This document shows positions 25,939-36,391 of a DNA stretch of 64,000 nt, piece after piece. A program made the position numbers and the translations under genes. Under the pieces are notes generated by a model, which saw nothing but the letters and a program-made list of their open reading frames with translations, ran no database searches and was not told the origin of the DNA. The DNA is from Neisseria arctica (GTDB taxonomy: Bacteria; Pseudomonadota; Gammaproteobacteria; Burkholderiales; Neisseriaceae). The stretch spans positions 1,798,001 through 1,862,000 of the forward strand of contig NZ_CP091510.1 in the NCBI RefSeq assembly GCF_022870905.1, read 5' to 3'. The stretch's first letter is position 1. Every line of letters starts with the position of its first letter.

Positions 25939-26913
25939 CTATGCGGCGATTTCCTCCAACCGCAAACAAGCCACTTTCCGGCCTTTCCATTCGCGCAATA
26001 CCGGCTCTTCCGCTGCACACCTCGCCGTGGCATATGGGCAACGCTGATGCAAAGCACACCCGGTCGGCAGATTAAGCGGGCTGGGTAGCTCGCCTGCAAG
26101 CTTGAGCTGTACTTTCTGCTCTTTCAGGCTAGGGGCTGCGGATAACAATGCCTGGGTATAAGGATGCAACGGCTGCTCAAAAATGACACGGCTTTCGCCA
26201 TGTTCCACCGCTTTACCCAAATACATCACCATAATATCGTCTGCCATATGCTCAACTACAGACAAATTATGCGAAATAAACACATACGCCGTATGGTATT
26301 GCTCTTGCAAATCCATAAATAGATTCAACACTTGGGCTTGAATGGATACATCAAGTGCGGAAGTCGGTTCATCCGCCACCACAATTTTGGGATTGAGCAT
26401 CATGGCACGTGCCAAGGCGATACGCTGACGCTGGCCTCCTGAAAACATATGCGGATAACGCGAAGAGTGTTCCGGACGCAAACCTACTGTTTTCATCATT
26501 TCCATGGCGCGTTCATAACGCTCTTTTTTACTCAATTTGCTGTGGATAGCAAGCGGCTCCATCAACTGAAAAGCAATCGTTTGACGCGGATTCAGGCTGC
26601 CGTAGGGGTTTTGGAACACCATTTGGATTTCGGTGCGCATTTTTTTTAATTCGCCGGCTGATAATTTGGCCGTTTCGATACCATTTACTGCCAAGCTTCC
26701 GCTACTGGGCGACTCAATCAACGTGAGCTGGCGTGCCAATGTAGATTTTCCGGATCCGGACTCTCCTACAACGGCCAATGTTTTACCCGCGCGAAGTTCG
26801 AATGAAATACCGTTAAGCGCTTTAACTACCTGTTTGCCCTTGCCCAAACCGCCACCCACCGGATAATGTCGGGTCAACTCACGCGCCTGCAATACAATAT
26901 TCTGCTCGTTCAT
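25939..26913 (-). CDS. dppF: Dipeptide ABC transporter ATP-binding protein DppF
   Basis: Cytoplasmic ATPase energising peptide uptake. 324 residues from the ATG at 26913, which overlaps the dppD stop as ATGA and has GGAAGGGAA before it. Walker A is GESGSGKST, signature [14 protein letters not shown], Walker [14 protein letters not shown], with a following H-loop FISHNLSV. The C-terminal oligopeptide/dipeptide domain has the Cys pattern [14 protein letters not shown], which binds an iron-sulfur cluster in some relatives. Last gene of the dppABCDF set. Confidence 0.93.
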   Translation of the reverse strand: MNEQNIVLQARELTRHYPVGGGLGKGKQVVKALNGISFELRAGKTLAVVGESGSGKSTLARQLTLIESPSSGSLAVNGIETAKLSAGELKKMRTEIQMVFQNPYGSLNPRQTIAFQLMEPLAIHSKLSKKERYERAMEMMKTVGLRPEHSSRYPHMFSGGQRQRIALARAMMLNPKIVVADEPTSALDVSIQAQVLNLFMDLQEQYHTAYVFISHNLSVVEHMADDIMVMYLGKAVEHGESRVIFEQPLHPYTQALLSAAPSLKEQKVQLKLAGELPSPLNLPTGCALHQRCPYATARCAAEEPVLREWKGRKVACLRLEEIAA

Positions 26914-27896
26914 TTTATTCCCTTCCATCGGGTTAAATCATTGGCAATACAGCGGACACGTCCATATGGTGTTTCCAGCATTTTAGGCGGCACCATACAA
27001 GCTTCACGCACATAAGGGCACCGTGGCGACAACAAACAACCGGCAGGGCGGTCATATTGGCTGGGCACAACCCCCGGCAGGGATTTCAAGCGTGTCTCGC
27101 CAAAAGAAAATTCAGGAATGGCCTGCAGCAATGCCTCTGTATAAGGATGAGCTGGATGTTCAAATACATATGGCACCTTACTTTCCTCTACCACTTGTCC
27201 CGCATACATCACAACCACATTTTTAGCATGCTGCGCCACCAAACCCAAATCATGGGTAATCAGAATCATGGCCATACCGCGTTCTTTTTGCAATCTGTGC
27301 AGCAGATCCATAATTTGCGCTTGCACGGTAACATCCAAAGCAGTAGTCGGCTCATCCGCTATCAATAATTTGGGTTCGCAGGCAAGAGCCATGGCAATCA
27401 TCACGCGCTGGCTCATCCCGCCCGATAACTGATGCGGATAAGCTTTCAAACGGCTCGGCGCATCAGGTATTTCCACCAACTCAAGCAATTCTACTGCCCG
27501 GTCGCGCGCAGCTTTTCCTTTTAAGCCCAAGTGCGCCTTGAGCACCTCTACAATCTGCATTTCAATGGTGAAACTTGGATTCAGGCTGGTCATGGCATCT
27601 TGAAAAATCATTGAGATATCTTTGCCAATGATTTGCCGTCTGGCCCGTGCAGACATGTTCAGCATATCCTGCCCGTTAAACAGCATTTTATCTGCATGGA
27701 TAGCAGCCGTATTCGGCAACAGCCCCATAAGCGCCATCATAGATACGGACTTGCCCGAACCGGACTCTCCCACTACCGCCAACACATCGCCGGCCGCCAC
27801 ATTCATGCTTACAGAGTCTACCGCACGGAATGCGCGCGCACCTTGGCCAAAAACTACTTGTAGGTTTTCAATGGTTAATAAAGGTTTCGCTTCCAT
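26910..27896 (-). CDS. dppD: Dipeptide ABC transporter ATP-binding protein DppD
   Basis: Second cytoplasmic ATPase of the importer, 328 residues. Walker A is [14 protein letters not shown], signature [15 protein letters not shown], Walker [16 protein letters not shown]-loop LITHDLGLV. The C-terminal extension has [14 protein letters not shown]. Its ATG shares one base with the dppC stop (TAATG), and its stop overlaps dppF, so the three genes are translationally coupled. Confidence 0.94.
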   Translation of the reverse strand: MEAKPLLTIENLQVVFGQGARAFRAVDSVSMNVAAGDVLAVVGESGSGKSVSMMALMGLLPNTAAIHADKMLFNGQDMLNMSARARRQIIGKDISMIFQDAMTSLNPSFTIEMQIVEVLKAHLGLKGKAARDRAVELLELVEIPDAPSRLKAYPHQLSGGMSQRVMIAMALACEPKLLIADEPTTALDVTVQAQIMDLLHRLQKERGMAMILITHDLGLVAQHAKNVVVMYAGQVVEESKVPYVFEHPAHPYTEALLQAIPEFSFGETRLKSLPGVVPSQYDRPAGCLLSPRCPYVREACMVPPKMLETPYGRVRCIANDLTRWKGIK

Positions 27897-28801
27897 TAAG
27901 ACACCTGCTTCAGTTTAGGATCGAGTGCATCCCGCAGGCCGTCACCCATCAAGTTAATTGACAAAGCCGCAATGAAAATCGCCAATCCCGGGAAAACGGC
28001 CATCCAAACATTACTTTGAATATACTGACGCGCATTGCCGAGCATCGCTCCCCACTCTGCCGAGGGAGGCTGCACACCCAAGCCCAAAAAGCCGATAGCT
28101 CCAGCCTCGAGAATAGCCGTAGAAAAAATCATCGTAGCCTGCACAATCAAAGGCCCCATGCAATTGGGCAAAACCGTAATCAGCATCAAACGCGGCAAAC
28201 CCGCCCCCATTACGCGGGCAGCGGTAACATAGTCTTTTTGCAACTCGACCAACACCGTAGCACGGGTAATACGTATGAAAGGCGGCATACATACAAGGGA
28301 AATGGCCAAAATAGTGTTGGTCATCGAAGGGCCGAGAATGGCGGCAATGATAATCGCCAGCAGAAGGCCGGGATACGACATCAGAATATCATTACACAAC
28401 ATTATCAGCTTGCCTGCTGATTTCGGCCAAAAAGCAGCCGTCAGCCCCAAAAATACACCGACAATCATTGCAATCAGGGTTGCAGCCAAGCCGATCAATA
28501 ACGAATAACGACTCCCGTGTAAAATCCGGGACAGGGTATCGCGTCCTGCGTCATCGGTTCCGAAAATAAATTCGGATGTTCCGCCAAACAACATCGGCGG
28601 CAATTGTTCTTTGCCCGCATGGAGGATATTCGGATCATAAGGAGCAATCCAAGGTGCTAACACTGAGGAAAGCACCAATAAAGCAAGCACCAGCAAACCT
28701 GCCGTCGCACCTTTATTTTTCAAAAATGCTGTAACAAACTGCTGCCATTCACTCGGCGGCTTAACCGCTAAGGCAGAAGGTGTCGGTACAGATACAGTCA
28801 T
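27896..28801 (-). CDS. dppC: Dipeptide ABC transporter permease DppC
   Basis: Inner-membrane permease, 301 residues. An N-terminal OppC/DppC-type helix (residues about 32-54) is followed by a periplasmic stretch and five more helices. The cytoplasmic EAA loop reads [22 protein letters not shown] near 195-215. [22 protein letters not shown] near 80 is the usual DppC signature. AAGGACACATACCC precedes the ATG. It lies 24 bases after dppB. Confidence 0.94.
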   Translation of the reverse strand: MTVSVPTPSALAVKPPSEWQQFVTAFLKNKGATAGLLVLALLVLSSVLAPWIAPYDPNILHAGKEQLPPMLFGGTSEFIFGTDDAGRDTLSRILHGSRYSLLIGLAATLIAMIVGVFLGLTAAFWPKSAGKLIMLCNDILMSYPGLLLAIIIAAILGPSMTNTILAISLVCMPPFIRITRATVLVELQKDYVTAARVMGAGLPRLMLITVLPNCMGPLIVQATMIFSTAILEAGAIGFLGLGVQPPSAEWGAMLGNARQYIQSNVWMAVFPGLAIFIAALSINLMGDGLRDALDPKLKQVS

Positions 28802-28825
28802 GGGTATGTGTCCTTTTATTCTGTT

Positions 28826-29839
28826 TTAAGCGTGACGGATACGCGGGTTAATCAAACCGTAAGTAATATCCACCAGTAGACTGATGATCATCAAAGCAGT
28901 AGCCACTAATAAGATTCCGTTTTGCACAATCGGATAATCCCGGCTGAAAAAACCGTCGAGAAGCCAAGTACCTACTCCGGGCCAGCTAAAAATAGTTTCG
29001 GTAAGAATCGCCCCTGCCATCAAAGTTGCCATTTGCAAACCTACTACGGTGATCACCGTGATCATAGTATTACGCAATACATGTACCAAAATAATGCGGG
29101 TAGGAGATAAACCTTTGGCCTTCGCGGTACGGACATAATCTTCGCCCAAAACCTCAAGCATGGCCGAACGTGTCATACGGGCAATCATGGCTAAAGGAAT
29201 GGTTGATAAAGCTATGGACGGCAATAAAAAATGTTTCACAACATCCCATAAAGCCCCCATATCGCCGGATGCGGCAGCACCTAACAACCACGAACCATAA
29301 ATCGGCTGTACATCAATATATTTAATGACATTAATTACGCCGGATACCGGCAGCCAGCCGAGATAATGTGAAAAGATGCCGGTAAGAATCGGCCCAAGGA
29401 GATAAATAGGCATTGAATAGCCGGCCAATGCCCCACCCATCAACATATAATCCAGCCAACTTCCACGTTTTAATGCTGCAATAATCCCCAAAGACACACC
29501 AAGCACGGCAGCAATCGTAATCGCACAGAACGCCAATTCCAAAGTAGGAACGAAATGGTGGAAAAAATCTTCTAAAACAGGTGTGCGCGTTCGAAAGGTT
29601 TCACCAAAATCACCGCTAAGGATTTTTGTTAGATAATCCCAATACTGAACAATAATCGGCTTGTCCAACCCTAAACGCTGCATCATAGCCTCGCGCACGG
29701 CAGGATCGACACTGCGCTCACCCATCATTACCAATACCGGATCTCCCGGCACCAAACGGATAAGCGTGAATGTAGTGATGGTTAAGCCGATATAAATCGG
29801 AATCATCAGCAGTAACCGGCGCAAAATATAAGAAAACAT
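28826..29839 (-). CDS. dppB: Dipeptide ABC transporter permease DppB
   Basis: Inner-membrane permease, 337 residues, starting MFSYILRRLLLMIPIYIGLT, the canonical DppB N-terminus. The EAA loop is YVRTAKAKGLSPTRIILVHV near 230, and the end GVGTWLLDGFFSRDYPIVQ is typical. It is separated from dppA by 133 bases containing two hairpins, so it may be made at lower level than the binding protein. Confidence 0.94.
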   Translation of the reverse strand: MFSYILRRLLLMIPIYIGLTITTFTLIRLVPGDPVLVMMGERSVDPAVREAMMQRLGLDKPIIVQYWDYLTKILSGDFGETFRTRTPVLEDFFHHFVPTLELAFCAITIAAVLGVSLGIIAALKRGSWLDYMLMGGALAGYSMPIYLLGPILTGIFSHYLGWLPVSGVINVIKYIDVQPIYGSWLLGAAASGDMGALWDVVKHFLLPSIALSTIPLAMIARMTRSAMLEVLGEDYVRTAKAKGLSPTRIILVHVLRNTMITVITVVGLQMATLMAGAILTETIFSWPGVGTWLLDGFFSRDYPIVQNGILLVATALMIISLLVDITYGLINPRIRHA

Positions 29840-29887
29840 AAGCCTTACTCTGATATTTAAAATCTATTTTGATAATGATGGTCTGCA

Positions 29888-29918
29888 TTTTCAGACGGCA
29901 TCAGATGCCGTCTGAAAA
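29888..29918 (-). terminator. DUS-pair hairpin between dppA and dppB
   Basis: TTTTCAGACGGCATC (29888-29902) pairs with GATGCCGTCTGAAAA (29904-29918). Read on the minus strand, it follows a second hairpin and ends in a T-run, so it could cause partial termination within the dpp transcript. Confidence 0.7.
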
Positions 29919-29924
29919 CACTAA

Positions 29925-29964
29925 AAAACACCATTTTGCCCATACAAAAGCAAAATGGTGTTTT
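29925..29964 (-). terminator. Hairpin directly after dppA
   Basis: A 15-bp perfect stem AAAACACCATTTTGC / GCAAAATGGTGTTTT (29925-29939 with 29950-29964), nine bases beyond the dppA stop, T-rich on its minus-strand 3' side. It may terminate, or stabilise the dppA message. Confidence 0.75.
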
Positions 29965-29972
29965 AGCTGCTA

Positions 29973-31613
29973 TTACTCTACGCTTACACCCTCGAAGCGA
30001 GTGCTGCCCAAGGGCTCCAATACGTAACCTTTAACATTTTTTGCCAATAAGGCATCAGTTACAGAATGCGCCAAATAAACCGCAGGTTTTTTCTCGGTTA
30101 ACAGCTTTTGCGCTTCCATATATAAGGCCGTACGCTTCTCCTTATCGGTAGTAGAACGGGCATCGACAATGACTTTATCAAATTCCTTATCACAGAAACC
30201 GCCATAATTTGACCCTCCCACAGCAGCACAGCTCAAAAGATTACCGAACCAGTTGTCAGGGTCACCGTTATCACCGGTCCAGCCGATCAACATAGTATCA
30301 GCCTCACCTTTCTTACCACGGCTGAGGTATTCTCCCCACTCATATGTTACCAGCTTAGCTTTTAAACCGACTTTCGCCCAATCCGCCTGAATCATTTCAG
30401 CCATCAGTTTGGCATTCGGGTTGTACGGACGTTGAACCGGCATATACCACAGCTCGATCGAAGCGTTTTCTTTACCAGCCTCTTTCAACAATGCCTTAGC
30501 GCGCTCGGGATCATAAGCCGAAGGTTTCAAATTGGTATCCACACCCCATTGGCTTGGCGGCAGCAAACCTGCGGCACGTTTGCCGGCACCGGCAAATACA
30601 GCATTGATAATGGCATCTTTATCAATCGCCAAATCAAGTGCTTCGCGCACACGCACATCAGATGCGATACGGCCTTCGCGGCTATTCAGGCTCAGATAAC
30701 CTGTATTGTAGCCTTCGCGTGATTCAACATTTACCTTACCCGATTTTTTCGCAGCCTCTACTTCCGCCACTTTATTGTAGCGCGACAGACTGCACTCTCC
30801 GGCCTCGACTTTCTGTGCACGCACACCCGAATCTTTAGTAATGGCGAAAATCAGATTATCGATTTTGACATTGTCTTTATTCCAATACTCATGATTTTTC
30901 ACATAACGGATTTGCTGGTCTTTTTGGTATGACTTCAACACAAACGGCCCGGTACCGACAGGTTGGGTATTGATATTGGCTTGTTTTCCCTCGGCAGTCA
31001 GCTTATCTGCATATTCGGCAGACAATACATAAGCAAAAGGCATGGCCAAGTTTTGCAAGAAAGGCGCATTGACTTTATTTAAAGTCATTTTTACGGTGTA
31101 ATCATCTACTTTTTCTACTGAAGCGACATCATCCACCATACCCATATCGGCAGCATACGGAAACTCTGCCGGGTAAGCGGCATTGAAAGGATGCTTTTTA
31201 TCCAACATACGCTGGAAAGTAAACAACACATCATCCGCATTGAAATCACGGCTTGGTTTGAAGTAATCGGTAGTATGGAACTTCACACCTTGGCGCAGCT
31301 TAAAGGTATATTGCTTGCCATCTTCGGAAACTTCCCAGCTTTCAGCCAAACCGGGTTCTATATCGGTAGTGCCGATTTTAAACTGTACCAACCCGTTATA
31401 CAGCGTATGCGCAGAAGCATCAAATGTTGCGCCGTCCGTATATTGGCCCGGATCAAAACCGCTCGGGCTACCTTCAGAACAATAAACCAAAGTGCTCGCA
31501 CCACCGGAAGTACTGCCGCCTCCGGAAGCCGCATCTTCTTTCTTTCCGCCGCAGGCAGCCAAGCCCAAAGCAATTGCAGCCAGTGCGGTTAATTTAAATA
31601 AAGGCTTTTCCAT
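29973..31613 (-). CDS. dppA: Dipeptide-binding lipoprotein DppA
   Basis: Periplasmic solute-binding component of the peptide importer, membrane-anchored by a lipobox LAAC (C21), 546 residues. The family 5 SBP features are present: EGSPSGFDPGQYTDGATFDA near the start, GLAESWEVSEDGKQYTFKLRQGVKFHTTDYFKP, and DNWFGNLLSCAAVGGSNYG near the C-terminus, typical of dipeptide or haem-binding DppA proteins. A Ser/Gly-rich linker (SGGGSTSGGAS) follows the lipid anchor. GAGGAG precedes the ATG. It is first in dppABCDF. Confidence 0.94.
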   Translation of the reverse strand: MEKPLFKLTALAAIALGLAACGGKKEDAASGGGSTSGGASTLVYCSEGSPSGFDPGQYTDGATFDASAHTLYNGLVQFKIGTTDIEPGLAESWEVSEDGKQYTFKLRQGVKFHTTDYFKPSRDFNADDVLFTFQRMLDKKHPFNAAYPAEFPYAADMGMVDDVASVEKVDDYTVKMTLNKVNAPFLQNLAMPFAYVLSAEYADKLTAEGKQANINTQPVGTGPFVLKSYQKDQQIRYVKNHEYWNKDNVKIDNLIFAITKDSGVRAQKVEAGECSLSRYNKVAEVEAAKKSGKVNVESREGYNTGYLSLNSREGRIASDVRVREALDLAIDKDAIINAVFAGAGKRAAGLLPPSQWGVDTNLKPSAYDPERAKALLKEAGKENASIELWYMPVQRPYNPNAKLMAEMIQADWAKVGLKAKLVTYEWGEYLSRGKKGEADTMLIGWTGDNGDPDNWFGNLLSCAAVGGSNYGGFCDKEFDKVIVDARSTTDKEKRTALYMEAQKLLTEKKPAVYLAHSVTDALLAKNVKGYVLEPLGSTRFEGVSVE

Positions 31614-32272
31614 ACCTAAACTCCTCTTTACATTATTCTTAATTCATATAATGAAAACAGCCCGGTAAAAATAAATCATACAAAATAAAAAGTACAATAA
31701 AAACAATATCCAAAATGCTATTATGTACTTCAAACATATAGATTGATTTTTAGCCTCAGCCAAATAGACAACCTCAATAGGGTGAAAGCCGACTATATAT
31801 GTAAATTTTTGTTTAATCAAGATTCCGATTTGTTAAAACCATTTCTACCCTCGGGTAAATTTTCAATTGTTTGCTTCTTAAAATAGTACGCTCCCAACAG
31901 GAAAGTACCCTCGCCTATGGTTCAGTCGGTTCGAATTACTACTCATGACTACTCAACTGTCTGATCTAAATAATCAGTCTGAAAAAACACACGCCAGCAA
32001 GCAGAAAATTAATAAAGCAAAGCTCTGTTATCGATAAAAAATAAGCCGCACACCTAACCGTATGCGGCTTATTCACACCCCTATTTTACGGATAATACGG
32101 TCGGAAAAATCCCCAACGCACCGAATGAATATACTACCCGCCCTATGGTGATCACGAATAAGTCATTAAACCTGTATTGAAAATCCTTTCAGACGGCCTC
32201 TTTCAAGCGGCCTGATAATGTTTTTCACAAAACCATCTAATTTTATTGCCGAATCAAATGATGTTCTCAATA
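31614..32272. other. Gene-free AT-rich region between ccoI and dppA
   Basis: No open frame worth reporting. It should contain the dppA promoter (minus strand), but no clear -35/-10 pair stood out. A non-DUS terminator lies at 32037-32073 and a single DUS near 32187. Confidence 0.5.
32037..32073 (-). terminator. Terminator downstream of ccoI (AATAAGCCGCA stem)
   Basis: An 11-bp stem AATAAGCCGCA / TGCGGCTTATT (32040-32050 with 32063-32073), 12-base loop, and a T-run on the minus strand. It is nearly identical in its arms to the terminator at 54037-54070. Confidence 0.8.
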
Positions 32273-34735
32273 TTAAGCCGGATAACGCTTACCCTTTTTC
32301 AAAAGGCGCAAAGTATTGGAAACCACCAATAAAGAACTAAGGCTCATACCTAACGCGGCAATCCAAGGCGTAACAAAGCCGAAAACGGCCAACGGTACGG
32401 CGATAACATTATATAAGCTCGCCCATACCAGGTTCTGACGGATGATGGTACGGGTGCGCCTCGCCTGTTCGATAATTTTCGGCAAAACAGTCATATCATC
32501 ATTTAATAACACAACATCCGCGCCATCCCGCGCCACATCGGCTCCTCCCGCCATGGCAACCGACACATCGGCTTGCGCCAATACGGGGGCATCATTAATG
32601 CCGTCTCCCACCATCAGCACTTTTCGATTTTGCCGTTGCAGCGTTTCCACATAAGCCAGCTTATCCTCGGGCAAAGCTTCCGCTCTCGCATGATCCAAGC
32701 CCAACTGTGCCGCCAGCGCATCCACGGCGGTTTGCCTGTCGCCACTGAGTACATGTAACTGCAAGCCTTGTTGCCGAAGCTCGTACAACATTTCGGCCAC
32801 ATTGGGTTTGATTTGGTCGCTCAACAAAAATACGGCCTGAAACCCGCGTGTATTGCCTAAAGCCACCAAACCGCCGTCATGTTCGATGACAGAAAGACGG
32901 TTCGGAAGCGCCCCGGCAATCTCGGCTACGAACACCACCCGGCCAAGCGACCATAATAATGTCTCACCGTTAATTGTCAGCATTGCGCTCACGCCATGAC
33001 CGACACGGTTCAGGCGTTGCTCTGCCGTTATCTGCAAACTCTCTTCAGACGGCATCTCAAGAATGGCTTTGGCTATCGGGTGTTCCGACTGCACTTCCAA
33101 CTGGCGCGCTATCTGTACGGCCTCCGCTTCGGACCAGTTTCCGAAAAGACGGGTTGCCACCACATTCAGACGGCCTTCCGTGAGTGTACCGGTTTTATCG
33201 AACACAACATCCGTTACCTGCGACAAACCTTCCAAACTATGACTGCCACCCACTAACACGCCGTCTGAAGCCAAGCTGCCGGTAGAGGCTGCCAATGCGG
33301 TCGGCGTAGCCAACGAAAGCGCACACGGACAAGTAATCACCAAAAGCGAAACCGTAATCCATAGCGCCGTCGTCATATCCGCATACAAGCTCCAACCGAT
33401 AAATACGGGTACGGCCATCACCAACAAGCCGAATACAAACGAAGAAGCATATTTATCGGCCAGTTCCGCCAAGCGCGGCTTTTGCGCCAATGCGCGGTCA
33501 AGCAGGCGAACGATATGCGACAAACGGGTATTACCGCCTACTTGGCGGGTTTTAACCACCAAAGGACTGGCCGTATTAAGCGTGCCGGCGACTACTTGGC
33601 TGCCGGTTTGTTTCAGCACAGGCAAGCTCTCACCGGTTAGTATCGCTTCGTTTACTTCGCTTTCACCCTGCAATACTTCGCCGTCTACCGGAATCACCTC
33701 GCCCGGGCGCACAAGTATCACGTCATCAACCGCAAGCTGAACCACTGCCGCCTCTTCCACTTCTTCACTTGCAGGATAACCGGGCAAGCGGTGGCAAAAG
33801 GCAGGTACAAGTTTCACCAGCCGTTCGGTGGCATCACTGGCTTTACGGCGCGCCACCTGCTCCATGTAGCGGCCGCTAAGCAGAAAGAATACGAACATGG
33901 CAATCGATTCGAAATACATGCCCTGCCCAGCATTGCTGAGCAGCGCATACATGCCCGCTACCAATGTCAACAGCAATGCAATCGTTACGGGCGTATCCAT
34001 GCCCACCCTGCGGTTGCGTAAATCGCGCCATGCGCCTTGATAAAACGGTACGGCCGAATACAACATCACCGGCAATACCATAAAGAACGAAGCCCAATGC
34101 AGCAATTTAAGAAACTGCGGTTCGATATCGTTATAAAGATAAGTCGGCACGGCAAACATCATCGTCTGCATCATACCCAAGCCTGCCACAGCCAAACGGA
34201 TCAACGCCTGCTTACGTTTCTTTTGGGCGGCGGCTTCCTGTTTTTGGGCATCATACGGCGCGGCGGTATAACCGGTAGATTGAATACGGAGCAAAATATC
34301 CGATAAAGCCACACGGTTATTATCCCAACTAACCCGGACACGCTCGGTACTGTAATTCAAGTCTACACGCAACACACCTGATAAGCGCAACAACTGCTGC
34401 TCAATCAGCCACACACAAGCCGCACAAGTAATGCCACCCAGCATCAATACGGCCTCGCGGCTATCTCCCTCGCCTTGCTCGACAAAGCCCTGCTGTACTT
34501 CCGGCAAATCGTATAATCTGATTTGCGCCAACACTTCGTCCGGCGGCAGTGCGGCCTGCTTGGCATCGGCCGTGCGTTGTTTGTAATAACTGCCCAAGCC
34601 CGCATCAATAATGCTCTGTGCCACTGCTTGACAACCGGCACAGCAAGCCGGCTCTTCGCGCTCTTCGTAACGGATGGTCAGGTGAAGATTTTCTGGGACT
34701 TCCAACCCGCAGTGGAAACACGTTTCTCGACTCAT
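32273..34735 (-). CDS. ccoI: Copper-translocating P-type ATPase CcoI (FixI) for cbb3 oxidase
   Basis: Heavy-metal P1B ATPase, 820 residues. The N-terminal Cys-rich domain (CFHCG at 6-10 and CCAGC at 31-35) is characteristic of CcoI/FixI. Then comes an HMA domain with GGITCAAC (C104, C107). Eight membrane helices follow, with the metal site TCPCALS in helix six, phosphorylation site DKTGTLTEG and hinge GDGINDAPVLAQAD. It exports copper for assembly of cytochrome cbb3 oxidase. It sits apart from ccoS (about 38.1 kb). Three DUS copies lie within the coding sequence. Confidence 0.93.
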   Translation of the reverse strand: MSRETCFHCGLEVPENLHLTIRYEEREEPACCAGCQAVAQSIIDAGLGSYYKQRTADAKQAALPPDEVLAQIRLYDLPEVQQGFVEQGEGDSREAVLMLGGITCAACVWLIEQQLLRLSGVLRVDLNYSTERVRVSWDNNRVALSDILLRIQSTGYTAAPYDAQKQEAAAQKKRKQALIRLAVAGLGMMQTMMFAVPTYLYNDIEPQFLKLLHWASFFMVLPVMLYSAVPFYQGAWRDLRNRRVGMDTPVTIALLLTLVAGMYALLSNAGQGMYFESIAMFVFFLLSGRYMEQVARRKASDATERLVKLVPAFCHRLPGYPASEEVEEAAVVQLAVDDVILVRPGEVIPVDGEVLQGESEVNEAILTGESLPVLKQTGSQVVAGTLNTASPLVVKTRQVGGNTRLSHIVRLLDRALAQKPRLAELADKYASSFVFGLLVMAVPVFIGWSLYADMTTALWITVSLLVITCPCALSLATPTALAASTGSLASDGVLVGGSHSLEGLSQVTDVVFDKTGTLTEGRLNVVATRLFGNWSEAEAVQIARQLEVQSEHPIAKAILEMPSEESLQITAEQRLNRVGHGVSAMLTINGETLLWSLGRVVFVAEIAGALPNRLSVIEHDGGLVALGNTRGFQAVFLLSDQIKPNVAEMLYELRQQGLQLHVLSGDRQTAVDALAAQLGLDHARAEALPEDKLAYVETLQRQNRKVLMVGDGINDAPVLAQADVSVAMAGGADVARDGADVVLLNDDMTVLPKIIEQARRTRTIIRQNLVWASLYNVIAVPLAVFGFVTPWIAALGMSLSSLLVVSNTLRLLKKGKRYPA
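33044..33269. repeat. Cluster of three DUS copies inside ccoI
   Basis: Uptake-sequence cores at 33044-33055 and 33165-33176 (complement strand) and 33260-33269 (forward), all inside one 226-base coding segment between the membrane core and the phosphorylation domain. Most other genes here contain none or one. Confidence 0.85.
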
Positions 34736-34890
34736 AACTTTACTTCACCCCGCATCTGTGGTTTTTCGTATTTCATATTTTTAAAAGCTCAAAGGCCGTC
34801 TGAAAATAGGATTCACAATAATATGGCAACACCATATCCGCCGCCGCATCCCTTTTGTTTATATTCCATTATTTTCCGGGTTCAGACGGC

Positions 34891-35652
34891 CTATTCTTTA
34901 ACCGCCATAACATCCAAAATACGGCTGAGCTCCGCCGCTTCTATCTGCCCGGGAGCAGAAGCCTTGCCTGCCGTTCCGAAAGTCATTACCGATCCGAAAA
35001 ACTCGCCCGCCACGCGGCTGACTGCCCCCAAACACCCCATAGCAATCGCCACTATCGGGTGTTCGGCATAACAGCGGCTCATGGTTTCGGCGGCATCCAT
35101 CAGCGTAATAACATCTGCAGCCGATTTTGGCATCACTGCGATTTTGCAAATATCCGCTCCGCGCTCCTGCATCAGGCGCAAGCGGCGGATAATTTCCTCT
35201 TTCTCCGGCGTAGCCGAAAAATCATGATTGCACAACAATGTAACCACACCGCATTGACGCGCCGCCGCAATTAACGCCTGCACCCCGTCATCACCGGCAA
35301 ATAGCTCGATATCGACCATATCTGCCAGGTTTGAGGCAATCACGCGATGCAGCAGCATAAAATAGTATTCAGACGGCACTTCACATTCACCGCCCTCGGC
35401 AAATGTTCGGAAAGTGAATAAAACGGGCATATCGGGCAAGCGTTCGCGCAAAATCTTCAGGTGTGCCAATACTGCTTCGGCATTGGCCGCATCGGTCAGA
35501 AAATCAGCGCGAAACTCAACCAAATCGCAAGGGACGCCGTTTAATGCAGCTACCGCGGCATCCAGTTCGGCAGTATTTTTCGCCACCAACGGCACACAAA
35601 TTTTCGGACGCCCCCGCCCGAATACCAAGTGTTTTACATTTACGGTTTTCAT
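34891..35652 (-). CDS. aroD: Type I 3-dehydroquinate dehydratase
   Basis: Third step of the shikimate pathway (3-dehydroquinate to 3-dehydroshikimate) through a Schiff base. 253 residues, as in E. coli AroD. ICVPLVAKNTAELDAA at the start, DLVEFRADFL near 44, the catalytic His in LLCNHDFSATP and the Schiff-base Lys in ICKIAVMPKS identify the type I enzyme. MGCLGAVSRVAGEFFGSVMTFG near the end is also conserved. One internal DUS. It is 35 bases from mtnN on the same strand and could be co-transcribed. Confidence 0.95.
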   Translation of the reverse strand: MKTVNVKHLVFGRGRPKICVPLVAKNTAELDAAVAALNGVPCDLVEFRADFLTDAANAEAVLAHLKILRERLPDMPVLFTFRTFAEGGECEVPSEYYFMLLHRVIASNLADMVDIELFAGDDGVQALIAAARQCGVVTLLCNHDFSATPEKEEIIRRLRLMQERGADICKIAVMPKSAADVITLMDAAETMSRCYAEHPIVAIAMGCLGAVSRVAGEFFGSVMTFGTAGKASAPGQIEAAELSRILDVMAVKE

Positions 35653-35686
35653 CCGCCACTCCCGACCTTTCAGACGGCCTTCCTAT

Positions 35687-36391
35687 TTATAACTCGCCCA
35701 GCAGGCTGCGTACCATTTGGGCGGAATGTACCGAAGCCGTTTTTAAAAATTCTTCGAAACTCACGTCCGCCGCCTCATCGGCCGAATCCGATACCGCACG
35801 CACAACCACAAACGGCACCGCCAATTGCATACAAGCCTGCGCAATCGCCGCCGCTTCCATTTCCACCGCCAGTACGCCCTCAAAGCGGCTACGGATTTGC
35901 GCCACCGCTTCAGAGCTGTGAATAAACTGGTCTCCGCTCACAATCAGGCCACGATACACTTTTGCACCCGAAAATGCCGCTGCGGCACGATCAGCCGCCG
36001 CCACCAACCATTCATCACTTTGATAAGCCGCAGGCAGTTGCGGCACTTGTCCGTAGGCATAACCGAAAGCGGTGACATCCACATCATGATGTGCCACTTC
36101 GCTACCGATCACCACATCACCCACTTTCAAACCACGGCCCAAACCACCCGCACTGCCGGTATTAATCACACAGTCGGCACCGTAACGGCTGACAACCAAA
36201 GCAGTGGCTACGGCCGCATTCACTTTGCCGATACCGCTGAGTGACAAAACCACATTTTTACCGTCCAAACGCCCCCGGTATACGGTGAAATTGCCCAAGC
36301 TTTCGGTTTGCATGTTTTCCAAACTGTTTTTCAAAAGCTCGATTTCCTGCGACATCGCACCGATAACCGCAACAGTCCCCACCTGACTCAT
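35687..36391 (-). CDS. mtnN: 5'-methylthioadenosine/S-adenosylhomocysteine nucleosidase
   Basis: Cytoplasmic nucleosidase (Pfs) that clears MTA and SAH and supplies the precursor for methionine salvage and AI-2. 234 residues from the ATG at 36391, preceded by GAAGGGAATT; longer in-frame starts lack such a site. Motifs are VIGAMSQEIELLKNSL at the start, VINTGSAGGLGRGLKVGDVV, and VEMEAAAIAQACMQLAVPFVVVRAVSDSAD with the catalytic Glu and Asp. It is divergent from a PilT-type gene, an arrangement I recall from meningococcus. Confidence 0.95.
   Translation of the reverse strand: MSQVGTVAVIGAMSQEIELLKNSLENMQTESLGNFTVYRGRLDGKNVVLSLSGIGKVNAAVATALVVSRYGADCVINTGSAGGLGRGLKVGDVVIGSEVAHHDVDVTAFGYAYGQVPQLPAAYQSDEWLVAAADRAAAAFSGAKVYRGLIVSGDQFIHSSEAVAQIRSRFEGVLAVEMEAAAIAQACMQLAVPFVVVRAVSDSADEAADVSFEEFLKTASVHSAQMVRSLLGEL

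Noticed and set aside
31914..31950. GGTTCGAAT resembling a tRNA T-loop
   Set aside because: The flanking bases do not form the T-stem, acceptor stem or other arms.
24800..33500. Long antisense open frames within ubiD, dpp and ccoI
   Set aside because: They shadow strongly conserved genes and show no independent motifs or ribosome sites.
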